The position numbers and the translations under genes were made by a program. From assembly GCA_016214955.1 (NCBI GenBank), contig JACRMN010000012.1:797901-861900 (forward strand): 64,000 nucleotides of DNA. Direction: 5' to 3'. Positions 16,894 through 24,085 of the stretch are shown piece by piece; the stretch's first letter is position 1; every line of letters begins with the position of its first letter. This DNA is from Deltaproteobacteria bacterium (GTDB lineage: Bacteria; Myxococcota; Myxococcia; Myxococcales; Anaeromyxobacteraceae). Below the pieces are notes generated by a model. It searched no databases. It had not been told where the DNA came from and saw nothing but the letters and a program-made list of their open reading frames with translations.

Positions 16894-17697
16894 TCAGAAG
16901 AAGGCGCGCACCACCCCGTCCAGCGCCTCGCGGAGGTCGGGATCGTCGGTGAGCGGTCGCACCAGGGCGAGCCGGCAGGCCGCGCCCGGGTCCACCCCCT
17001 GGCCGATGAGCGAGCCGGCGTAGATCAGCATGCGGGTGGAGATGCCCTCGTCGAGCCCGTGGCCCTTGAGCCGCCGCGAGCCGGTGGCGATGCCCACCAG
17101 CTTCTGCGCCACCTCCCTCGAGACCGAGCCCTCGTGCATGACGACCTCGGCCTCGATGGCGGCCTCCGGGTAGTCGAAGTCGATGGCGCCGAAGCGCTGC
17201 TTGGTGGACTGCTTCAGGTCCTTGAGCGCGCTCTGGTAGCCGGGGTTGTAGGAGATGACCAGCTGGAAGTCGGCGTGGGCGTGCACCAGCTCGGCCCGCT
17301 TCTCGAGGGGCAGGACGCGGCGCGCGTCGGTGAGCGGGTGGATGACGACGGTGGTGTCCTGGCGCGCCTCGACGATCTCGTCGAGGTAGCAGATGGCCCC
17401 GTAGCGCGCCGCCAGGGTGAGCGGGCCGTCCTGCCAGCGCGTCCCGTTGACGTCGAGCAGGTACCTGCCCACCAGGTCCGAGCCGGTCATGTCCTCGTTG
17501 CAGGCCAGGGTGATGAGCGGCCGCCCCAGCTTCCAGGCCATGTACTCGACGAACCGGGTCTTGCCGCAGCCCGTCGGCCCCTTGAGCATCAGGGGCATCC
17601 GCACCGCGTAGGCGGCCTGGTACAGCTCCACCTCGCCGGCGATGGGCCGGTAGTAGGGCTGTCGCCGGATCAGGTACTGCTCGATGACCAGCTCCAT
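16894..17697 (-). CDS. MoxR-type AAA+ ATPase, CbbQ/NirQ/NorQ family
   Basis: This 267-aa ATPase has Walker A in [20 protein letters not shown] (about residues 38-57), Walker B in [11 protein letters not shown], sensor-1 in [12 protein letters not shown] and the C-terminal CbbQ domain. Family members form hexamers that use a VWA partner as adaptor to activate a specific enzyme. The partner gene follows by 15 bp. Upstream, 135 bp away, is the amidase gene, so I infer the pair acts on the amidase or another amide-pathway protein. AmiB of the Pseudomonas amidase operon is also an ATPase of unclear role, which makes an ATPase in this context precedented. Confidence 0.85.
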   Translation of the reverse strand: MELVIEQYLIRRQPYYRPIAGEVELYQAAYAVRMPLMLKGPTGCGKTRFVEYMAWKLGRPLITLACNEDMTGSDLVGRYLLDVNGTRWQDGPLTLAARYGAICYLDEIVEARQDTTVVIHPLTDARRVLPLEKRAELVHAHADFQLVISYNPGYQSALKDLKQSTKQRFGAIDFDYPEAAIEAEVVMHEGSVSREVAQKLVGIATGSRRLKGHGLDEGISTRMLIYAGSLIGQGVDPGAACRLALVRPLTDDPDLREALDGVVRAFF

Positions 17698-17758
17698 GTC
17701 GAGGGCTCCCGGCCGGGCCCCCTCCCGAGGCCCGGCCGCGCGTTGAGAATGGGGCCTC

Positions 17759-17783
17759 CCATCCGGCGCCAGGCGCCGGATGG
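17759..17783. repeat. Perfect hairpin between amiE and the MoxR gene
   Basis: CCATCCGGCGCC and its exact complement flank a single A, giving a 12-bp perfect palindrome in the 135-bp gap after amiE. No T-tract follows on the minus strand. It could stabilise the amiE 3' end or lower read-through into the ATPase/VWA genes. Confidence 0.55.
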
Positions 17784-17832
17784 CCCCGCCGAGGCCCTGG
17801 CCGCCGCCGCCGGGGGCGGTGCGGCGCGGAGG

Positions 17833-18870
17833 CTAGCGGTGCTTGGGCCCGCCGCTGGGGATCCCCTCGATGGGACACTCCTCGGTGCCCACCGTGGCGC
17901 GGGTCAGCCCCTCGACCATCTTGCGCGTGCCCTCCGGATCGGTGATCCACTTCCGGTAGAAGTCGTACGGGCAGGCCGCCTCGCCGCTCGCGCCCTCGCC
18001 GGAGTTGATCTTGCCGGTGTAGCCGCGGTGGAGCAGCTTGAAGAGGTGGTTGTTGGACTGCTGGTTCTTGCGGGCGTCGCGGACCAGCGACTTGGAGAGC
18101 TCGGCATACTGGATGCCCATGTCCTCCTCTCCGCACTCGCCCAGGGTGCGCCCGTCGAAGCCCACGATGGCCGAGTGGCCGAAGTAGGAGTAGACGCCGT
18201 CGAACCCGGACGCGTTGGCCACGGCCACGTAGACGTTGTTCATCCAGGCCATGGCCTTGGCCACCAGCACCTGCTGGTCCTTGGCGGGATACATGTACCC
18301 CTGGCAGCGGACGATGAGCTCGGCGCCTCGCATGGCGCAGTCGCGCCAGATCTCCGGGTAGTTGCCGTCATCGCAGATGATGAGGCTCACCTTGAGGCCC
18401 TTGGGGCCGTCGGAGACGTAGGTGCAGTTGCCGGGATACCAGCCCTCGATGGGGACCCAGGGCATGATCTTCCGGTACTTCTGGACGATGTCGCCCTTGT
18501 CGTTCATCAGGATGAGGGTGTTGTAGGGCGCCTTCTTGGGGTGCTCCTCGTGGCGCTCGCCGGTGAGCGAGAACACGCCCCACACCTTGGCCTTGCGGCA
18601 GGCCTGGGCGAAGATCTCGGTCTCCTCGCCGGGCACCGCCGAGGCCGTCGCGTACATCTCCGACGAGTCGTACATGATGCCGTGGGTGCTGTACTCGGGG
18701 AACACCACCAGATCCATCCCCGGGAGCCCGGACTTCATGCCCACCACCATGTCCGCGATCCTGCGCGCGTTCTCGAGCACCTCTTGCCGGGTGTGCAGCC
18801 GCGGCATCTTGTAGTTGACGACCGCCACTCCGACGCAATCGTTGCTGCTGCCGATGTCGCCATGCCTCAT
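17833..18870 (-). CDS. amiE: Aliphatic amidase
   Basis: This 345-aa nitrilase-superfamily enzyme hydrolyses short aliphatic amides (acetamide, propionamide) to the acid and ammonia. It starts [21 protein letters not shown], nearly identical to Pseudomonas AmiE at this end. The catalytic residues fall at the same numbers as in AmiE: Glu59 (VFPEY), Lys134 (YRK), Glu142 (PIEGW) and Cys166 (IICDDGN). A strong AAGGAGG lies 4 nt before the ATG. It follows urtE by 27 bp and is the fifth-from-last step of a long operon driven from near 23680. Confidence 0.95.
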   Translation of the reverse strand: MRHGDIGSSNDCVGVAVVNYKMPRLHTRQEVLENARRIADMVVGMKSGLPGMDLVVFPEYSTHGIMYDSSEMYATASAVPGEETEIFAQACRKAKVWGVFSLTGERHEEHPKKAPYNTLILMNDKGDIVQKYRKIMPWVPIEGWYPGNCTYVSDGPKGLKVSLIICDDGNYPEIWRDCAMRGAELIVRCQGYMYPAKDQQVLVAKAMAWMNNVYVAVANASGFDGVYSYFGHSAIVGFDGRTLGECGEEDMGIQYAELSKSLVRDARKNQQSNNHLFKLLHRGYTGKINSGEGASGEAACPYDFYRKWITDPEGTRKMVEGLTRATVGTEECPIEGIPSGGPKHR

Positions 18871-18897
18871 AAGGCCTCCTTCTGGTTCGGGAAACGG

Positions 18898-19587
18898 TCA
18901 CACCGCGAGGTACGCGTGGACCCGCTCGCGGTCGACGTGCTGCCGGTCCTCCTCGTGCACGAACTCTCCTCTCTCGATGATCAGGAAACGGTCCGCGAGC
19001 TCCATCGCGAAGCTCAGGACCTGCTCGGACAACAGGATGGTCAGGCCGCGATCGGCCTTGAGCCGGTTCAAGGTGGCGGCGATCTCCTTGATGACCGAGG
19101 GCTGGATCCCCTCGGTGGGCTCGTCGAGGAGGAGCACCTTGGGCCGGGCGACGAGCGCCCGCGCCAGGGCCAGCTGCTGCTGCTGTCCCCCGGAGAGGTT
19201 GCCGCCTCGCCGCTTGCCCATCGTCCGCAGCTCGGGGAAGTAGCCGTAGACGTCCTCGGGGATCTCCTCCTGCCCGCTGGCCTCCAGCCCGGTGCGGAGG
19301 TTCTCCTCCACCGTCAGGTAGGGGAAGATCATCCGGCCCTGGGGGACGTAGCCCATCCCGCGCCGCACCCGCTGGTGGCTGGGCGCGTGGGTCAGGTCGT
19401 CGCCCTCGAGCGCCACCGAGCCGGCGTGCGCCGGGAGCAGGCCGATGAGCGCCTTGAGCAGGGTGGTCTTGCCCATCCCGTTGCGCCCCATGACCGCCAC
19501 GGTCTCGCCGCGGCGCACCTGGAAGGAGACGCCGCGGATGGCCGGGCTCTGGCGATAGGAGACGTGGAGATCCTGGACGGTGAGCAT
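18898..19587 (-). CDS. urtE: Urea/amide ABC transporter ATP-binding protein UrtE
   Basis: This 229-aa LivF-type ATPase has Walker A GRNGMGKTTLL (residues about 36-46), the ABC signature NLSGGQQQQLALARAL and Walker B VLLLDEPTEGIQPS. The last is characteristic of UrtE (TIGR03410 type). The ATG at 19587 is preceded by the end of urtD, 8 bp away. Specificity comes from the binding protein; co-occurrence with amiE suggests short-chain amides as well as or instead of urea, as for FmdDEF of Methylophilus. Confidence 0.85.
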   Translation of the reverse strand: MLTVQDLHVSYRQSPAIRGVSFQVRRGETVAVMGRNGMGKTTLLKALIGLLPAHAGSVALEGDDLTHAPSHQRVRRGMGYVPQGRMIFPYLTVEENLRTGLEASGQEEIPEDVYGYFPELRTMGKRRGGNLSGGQQQQLALARALVARPKVLLLDEPTEGIQPSVIKEIAATLNRLKADRGLTILLSEQVLSFAMELADRFLIIERGEFVHEEDRQHVDRERVHAYLAV

Positions 19588-19595
19588 GGCGTCGA

Positions 19596-20330
19596 TCAGT
19601 GCCCCAGGTAGACCTCGATGACCCGCTCGTCGCACTGCACCTGCTCCAGCGGTCCCTCGCTGAGCAGCTTCCCCTGGTGCAGCACGGTCACCTTGCTGGC
19701 GATGGACTTCACGAAGTCCATGTCGTGCTCGATGACCACCACCGAGCGGTTTCGCGAGATGCGCAGCAGCAGCTCGCCGGTGCGCTGGCGCTCGCGCGAG
19801 GTCATGCCCGCCACCGGCTCGTCGAGGAGGAGCAGCTCCGGGTCCTGCATGAGCAGCATGCCGATCTCCAGCCACTGCCGCTGGCCGTGACTCAGCGTGC
19901 CGGCGGTCACCTCCAGCTGCTCGGAGAGGAACACCTCCCCAGCCACCTCCCGGATGCGCTCGGTGACCTCGGGCCCGCGGCGGAAGAAGAGCGACCCGAG
20001 CACGCCCCGGTGGCGCGGGTAGGAGATCTCCAGGTTCTCGAAGACCGACAGGTGCTCGTAGGTGGAGGGCGTCTGGAACTTGCGCCCCACCCCGGCCCGC
20101 ACGATCTCGTGCTCGCTCAGGGAGGTGAGGTCGCGCCCCTTGAAGCGGATGCTCCCCGCCAGCGGGCGCGTCTTCCCGCAGATCATGTCGAGCAGGGTGG
20201 TCTTGCCGGCTCCGTTGGGTCCGATGACGACGCGGAGCTCGTTCTGCTCGACGGAGAAGTCGAGCTCGTCGACGGCGCGGAAACCGTCGAAGGAGACGCT
20301 GAGCTTCTCCACGGCCAGGATGGCGCTCAT
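19596..20330 (-). CDS. urtD: Urea/amide ABC transporter ATP-binding protein UrtD
   Basis: This 244-aa LivG-type ATPase has Walker A GPNGAGKTTLLDMICGKTRP, signature TLSHGQRQWLEIGMLLMQDP and Walker B LLLDEPVAGMT. The SHGQ form of the signature and the IGMLLMQ segment are typical of UrtD. The ATG overlaps the urtC stop as ATGA, implying translational coupling. Confidence 0.87.
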   Translation of the reverse strand: MSAILAVEKLSVSFDGFRAVDELDFSVEQNELRVVIGPNGAGKTTLLDMICGKTRPLAGSIRFKGRDLTSLSEHEIVRAGVGRKFQTPSTYEHLSVFENLEISYPRHRGVLGSLFFRRGPEVTERIREVAGEVFLSEQLEVTAGTLSHGQRQWLEIGMLLMQDPELLLLDEPVAGMTSRERQRTGELLLRISRNRSVVVIEHDMDFVKSIASKVTVLHQGKLLSEGPLEQVQCDERVIEVYLGH

Positions 20331-21397
20331 GCGTCCACCGGGAGCCGGGTGGGGGCCTCGGCCCGCCTGCGCCGGGAGGCGAGCTGGGCCGGGAGCCCCG
20401 CCAGGCCGTTGGGCATCACCAGGACCACGAACATGAAGAGTCCGCCCACGAAGAACAGCCACAGCGTCGCCAGGTTCTCGGAGATGACCGAGCGGGCGAA
20501 GCCGACGAGCAGCGCGCCGTAGACCGCCCCGACCACCGAGGTCCGGCCGCCCACGGCGGCGTAGATGACCATCTCCACCGAGGCCACCACGCCCACCAGC
20601 GTCGGGGTGATGAGCCCGACCTGCACCGAGTAGAGCGCGCCGCCGAGCGAGGCGAACACGGCGCCGGTGGTGAAGGCGAACGCCTTGAAGAGCGCGGTGT
20701 CGTACCCGGAGAAGCGGACCCGGTCCTCGCTGTCGCGGATGGCGACCAGGATCTTCCCGAGGCGGCTGCGGAGGACGAAGGTGGCCGCTCCCATGACGGC
20801 GAAGAGCAGCACCACCTCGCCCAGGTAGAGGAAGAGCTTGGCCCTGTCGGTGGTGATGTCCCAGCCGAGCAGGCTGCGGAAGTCGGTGATGCCGTTGGCG
20901 CCGCCGGTGTACCCCTGCTGGCCGACGAGCATCACCATCGCCGTCAGGGCGAGCGCCAGGGTGACGATGGCGAAGTAGACCCCGCCGAGCCTCTTCTTGA
21001 AGGGCGCGTAGGCCAGCGGGAAGGCCACGGCGCAGGGCACCAGCACGACCGAGAGCAGCGTGAACCAGAGGTGGTGGTAGGGCTCCCACCACCATGGCAG
21101 CACCTCGGTGCTGCTCCAGACCATGAAGTCCGGGAGCTCGGGCGCCGAGGCCTCGAGCTTGAGGAACATGGCCATGAAGTAGCCGCCCAGCCCGAAGAAG
21201 ATCCCCTGGCCCAGGCTCAGGATCCCGCCGTAGCCCCAGGAGAGGACCACGCCCACCGCCACGAAGGCGAAGGCCAGGTACTTGCTCACCAGGTTGAGGC
21301 GGAACGGATCCAGGCCGAGGGGAAAGGCGACCAGCAGGATCACCGCCAGCACCACGTACCCGACCGCCTCGGCGTTCCTGGCGAGGAGGCGAGGCAT
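20327..21397 (-). CDS. urtC: Urea/amide ABC transporter permease UrtC
   Basis: This 356-aa LivM-type inner-membrane permease has about ten hydrophobic segments. It has GYGGILSLGQGIFFGLGGYFMAM and the coupling-loop segment ILVAIRDSEDRVRFSGYDTALFKAFAF, both conserved in UrtC. The C-terminus is Arg-rich and cytoplasmic. Its ATG overlaps the urtB stop by one base (TGATG). Confidence 0.88.
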   Translation of the reverse strand: MPRLLARNAEAVGYVVLAVILLVAFPLGLDPFRLNLVSKYLAFAFVAVGVVLSWGYGGILSLGQGIFFGLGGYFMAMFLKLEASAPELPDFMVWSSTEVLPWWWEPYHHLWFTLLSVVLVPCAVAFPLAYAPFKKRLGGVYFAIVTLALALTAMVMLVGQQGYTGGANGITDFRSLLGWDITTDRAKLFLYLGEVVLLFAVMGAATFVLRSRLGKILVAIRDSEDRVRFSGYDTALFKAFAFTTGAVFASLGGALYSVQVGLITPTLVGVVASVEMVIYAAVGGRTSVVGAVYGALLVGFARSVISENLATLWLFFVGGLFMFVVLVMPNGLAGLPAQLASRRRRAEAPTRLPVDA

Positions 21398-22299
21398 CAC
21401 TGGCGCACCTTGGAGGTGAAGAGGCCGGTGGGCCGGAAGTAGAGCACGGTGATCACCGCCAGGAGGATCGAGACCTTGGCCATCGAGCCCGAGAGCAGGA
21501 ACTCCAGGAACGACTGGGACGAGGCGATGACGAACCCGGAGGCGAAGGTCCCCAGCAGGCTCTGCACGCCGCCGAAGACGACGACGATGAAGGCGTCGAC
21601 GATGTAGAGCTGGCCCGTCAGCGGATTGGTCGAGCCGATCATGGTGAAGGCGCTGCCGGCGATCCCGGCGAGCCCGCAGCCGAGGGCGAAGCTCATGGCG
21701 TCGACGCGCCCGGTGTCGATCCCGACGGCGCCGCTCATGGCGCGGTTCTGGGTGACCGCCCGGATCCGCAGCCCCCAGCGGGTGCGGTAGAGGATCAGGT
21801 AGACGCCCCCGGAGACCAGCAGGGTCAGCCAGATGATGAAGAGGCGGTTGAGCGGGAGCTGGATCCCGGCGATCGGCTCCCAGGCCCCGGTGAGCCAGGA
21901 GGTCATGGGGACGCTGACCTCCTGGGCGCCGAAGCCGGAGCGGTAGGCCTGCTGCAGCACCAGGCTGAGGCCCCAGGTGGCCAGCAGGGTGTCGAGGGGC
22001 CGCGCGTAGAGGAAGCGGATGAAGCTCCGCTCCAGCAGGTACCCGAACGCGAAGGTCACCAGGAACGCCAGCGCGATCCCGAAGAACACGTACGCGCCCA
22101 TCAGCGAGGGGAGGTAGGCGCCGAAGAAGCGCGCCGTGTAGTAGGTGACGTAGGCACCGAGCGCCATCACCTCCCCGTGCGCCATGTTGATGACCCCCAT
22201 CAGCCCGAAGACGATGGAGAGGCCGAGCGCCATCAGCACCAGGATGGTGAACAGGCTGATCCCGGAGAACACCTGCATGGCGGCGATTTCGACGTTCAT
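21397..22299 (-). CDS. urtB: Urea/amide ABC transporter permease UrtB
   Basis: This 300-aa LivH-type permease has IVFGLMGVINMAHGEVMALGAYVTY near the N-terminus and TRWGLRIRAVTQNRAMSGAVGI, the UrtB-style coupling helix. The length is that of the core permease without the long N-terminal extension of some UrtB proteins. It lies 84 bp after the binding-protein gene, a gap that contains a GC-rich hairpin and may set expression lower than that of the binding protein. Confidence 0.87.
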   Translation of the reverse strand: MNVEIAAMQVFSGISLFTILVLMALGLSIVFGLMGVINMAHGEVMALGAYVTYYTARFFGAYLPSLMGAYVFFGIALAFLVTFAFGYLLERSFIRFLYARPLDTLLATWGLSLVLQQAYRSGFGAQEVSVPMTSWLTGAWEPIAGIQLPLNRLFIIWLTLLVSGGVYLILYRTRWGLRIRAVTQNRAMSGAVGIDTGRVDAMSFALGCGLAGIAGSAFTMIGSTNPLTGQLYIVDAFIVVVFGGVQSLLGTFASGFVIASSQSFLEFLLSGSMAKVSILLAVITVLYFRPTGLFTSKVRQ

Positions 22300-22383
22300 C
22301 CCTGGAGTCCTCGCGGTCCGGCGGGGCGGGTGCGGGCCGGCGCCGGTCGCCCGGCGCGGCTCGCCTTCCCGCTCCCCTCTCGC

Positions 22384-23574
22384 CTAGAGCTTCGGGTAGG
22401 GATTGGGCTCGATGAGCGGCGACTCGTGGACGATGTCGAACTGGCCGTCGGCCCGCGCCACGCCGATGCGGGCGTGCTTCCAGGTGTGGTGGTTGGAGGC
22501 GTGGAGCTTGATCTTCCCCTCGGGCGCGTCCAGCTCGAGGTTGGAGGAGGCGGCAACCACCTTCTCCACCGCGAAGCTCTTGGCCTTCTCGGCGGCCAGG
22601 CGCCAGAAGTGCACGCCGGTGTAGCCGCACTCCATCGGGTCGCCGACCACGCGCTCCTGCCCGTACTTGGCCTTGATGGCCTTCACGAACCGGTCGTTGG
22701 TGGCGCTCTTCTGGCTCTGGAAGTAGCCCATGCAGGCGTAGTAGCCGACGGCGTTGTCGCGCCCGATGCCGTCGATCTCGTTCTCGGAGACCACGGTGGA
22801 GAGCAAGGTCTGCTTGGCCCCGGAGAGCCCGGCGGCGTTGAGCTGCTTGTAGAAGGCGACGTTGCTGCCGCCGACGACGGTGCTGTAGATGCAGTCGGGC
22901 TTGGCGGCCTTGATCTTGTTGATGATCGAGGAGAACTCGGTGTGTCCGAGCGGCGCGTACTCCTCGCCCAGGGTCCTGCCGCCCACCCGGGCGATCGTCG
23001 GCTTCGCGATCTTGTTGCAGGTGCGCGGGTAGATGTAGTCGGAGCCCACCAGGAAGAAGCTCTTGCCCTTGTTGGCGGCGAGCCACTCGATGGCGGCGAT
23101 CACCGACTGGGTCGCCTCCTGCGCCGTGTAGATGCAGTTCTTCGAGATCTCCTGCCCCTCGTAGTAGGTGGGGTAGTAGAGCAGCCCCTTGTTCTGCTCG
23201 AAGACCGGCAGCACCGACTTGCGTGAAGCAGATGTGTAGCAGCCGAACACCACCGCCACCTTGTCGCGGACCAGGAGCTTGCGCGCCTTCTCGGCGAAGG
23301 TGGGCCAGTCGCTGGCGCCGTCCTCGATGATGGGCTCGATGCGCCGGCCCAGCACGCCGCCCTGGGCGTTGATCTCGTCGATGGCCAGCCTCTCGGCGTC
23401 GACGATGGCCGCCTCGGCGATGGCGATGGTCCCGGAGAGCGAGTGCAGGATGCCGACCTTCACCGTGTCGGCGGCGCGGCCGATCCGCGGGGAGAGGCCC
23501 GAGTAGGTGAGGGCACCTGCCGCGGCCAGCTTGCCTCCGGTGATCAGAAAGCGACGGCGATTCATCCTTGCCAT
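22384..23574 (-). CDS. urtA: Amide/urea-binding periplasmic protein, UrtA/FmdD type
   Basis: This 396-aa substrate-binding protein has a twin-arginine signal (NRRRFLITGGKLAAAG) at residues 5-20, so it is probably exported folded. The body has VKVGILHSLSGTIAIAE, EPIIEDGASDWPTFAEKARKL, FGCYTSASRKSVLPVFE and [10 protein letters not shown], the UrtA/AmiC family hallmarks. The sensor domain of the divergent activator (24086) is a distant relative, so transport and sensing use the same fold. AAGGAGA lies 7 nt before the ATG. It is the first gene of the operon, about 93 nt after the predicted sigma-54 start. Confidence 0.87.
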   Translation of the reverse strand: MARMNRRRFLITGGKLAAAGALTYSGLSPRIGRAADTVKVGILHSLSGTIAIAEAAIVDAERLAIDEINAQGGVLGRRIEPIIEDGASDWPTFAEKARKLLVRDKVAVVFGCYTSASRKSVLPVFEQNKGLLYYPTYYEGQEISKNCIYTAQEATQSVIAAIEWLAANKGKSFFLVGSDYIYPRTCNKIAKPTIARVGGRTLGEEYAPLGHTEFSSIINKIKAAKPDCIYSTVVGGSNVAFYKQLNAAGLSGAKQTLLSTVVSENEIDGIGRDNAVGYYACMGYFQSQKSATNDRFVKAIKAKYGQERVVGDPMECGYTGVHFWRLAAEKAKSFAVEKVVAASSNLELDAPEGKIKLHASNHHTWKHARIGVARADGQFDIVHESPLIEPNPYPKL

Positions 23575-23677
23575 GGTTCGTCTCCTTGCTTGGGTTGCCT
23601 CGTTCGGCGCGTAGGCCCGGTCCGAGGCGTGTGCCTGCAGACCGAGCACACGCAGCGGAAGCGACCACCGGGCCCAG

Positions 23678-23693
23678 TGCAAGGTGAAGGCCG
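23678..23693 (-). promoter_or_regulatory. Sigma-54 promoter of the urt-amiE operon
   Basis: On the minus strand CGGCCTTCACCTTGCA has GG and GC exactly 10 bp apart, a perfect TTGCA -12 box and GGC at -24. Transcription would start near 23667, giving a 93-nt leader before urtA. A divergent sigma-54 activator gene adjoins. Confidence 0.55.
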
Positions 23694-23947
23694 ACGCCCG
23701 GAGGCAAGTTGACGACAGGTGAATGTCGGCGCGACGGCCCGGGGCGCACGCCATCCGGGGGTCAGCGGAAACGCCTGCCTGGAGCGATCTTCCGCGCGGC
23801 TCGCCGCCGGAGGTGCTCTCGTGGGGCGTGGACCGGAGCGGACCCGGCGCGCCCGGCCGGAGGTGCTGCGCAGCAGCGGGCCCGCCCGGACGGAGCGGGC
23901 CGCCACGTGACTGACACAGTTCTGTATCGCCCCCCGGGCGGGGAGGC

Positions 23948-23961
23948 TTGACGGGTGTCAA
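23948..23961. promoter_or_regulatory. Palindrome TTGACGGGTGTCAA, candidate activator site
   Basis: TTGAC and GTCAA flank GGGT as a perfect inverted repeat about 260 bp upstream of the -12/-24 promoter of urtA and 125 bp upstream of the activator start. It could be an enhancer site or an autoregulatory operator. Confidence 0.3.
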
Positions 23962-24085
23962 CGCGAGTAACACCCTGGCAATCGCTTCCCAGCAGCGTGG
24001 CAATCGATGGACCGTGCGCAGGCCGGGCACGGCATGGTGTTCACATGCAGGAAAGGTGTTCGGTCCTCGCGACAGGAGCGTCCCG

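Larger units (their letters stand above)
23575..24085. other. Divergent regulatory region of the amide system
   Basis: This 511-bp region between urtA and the activator holds a sigma-54 promoter for urtA (23678-23693). Possible activator sites further upstream are a palindrome TGCTGCGCAGCA (23864-23875), ACAGTTCTGT (23916-23925), TTGACGGGTGTCAA (23948-23961) and two TGGCAATCG copies exactly 22 bp apart (23976, 23998). CCGGAGGTGCT also occurs twice, 50 bp apart (23807, 23857). I see no gene in it. Confidence 0.55.

Noticed and set aside
16894-17697. True NorQ for nitric oxide reductase
   Set aside because: No norB or norC in the window; the operon is amide-related. A distant target cannot be excluded.
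11897-18136. A 2079-codon open frame on the minus strand
   Set aside because: It is a GC-content shadow: it runs antisense to the IclR and gcdH genes and out of frame through the NorD and NorQ genes, is mostly Arg/Gly/Pro/Ala, and has no domain.
12622-19611. A 2329-codon open frame on the plus strand
   Set aside because: Shadow of gcdH in another frame and antisense to the amide operon genes; composition is low-complexity and no motif is readable.
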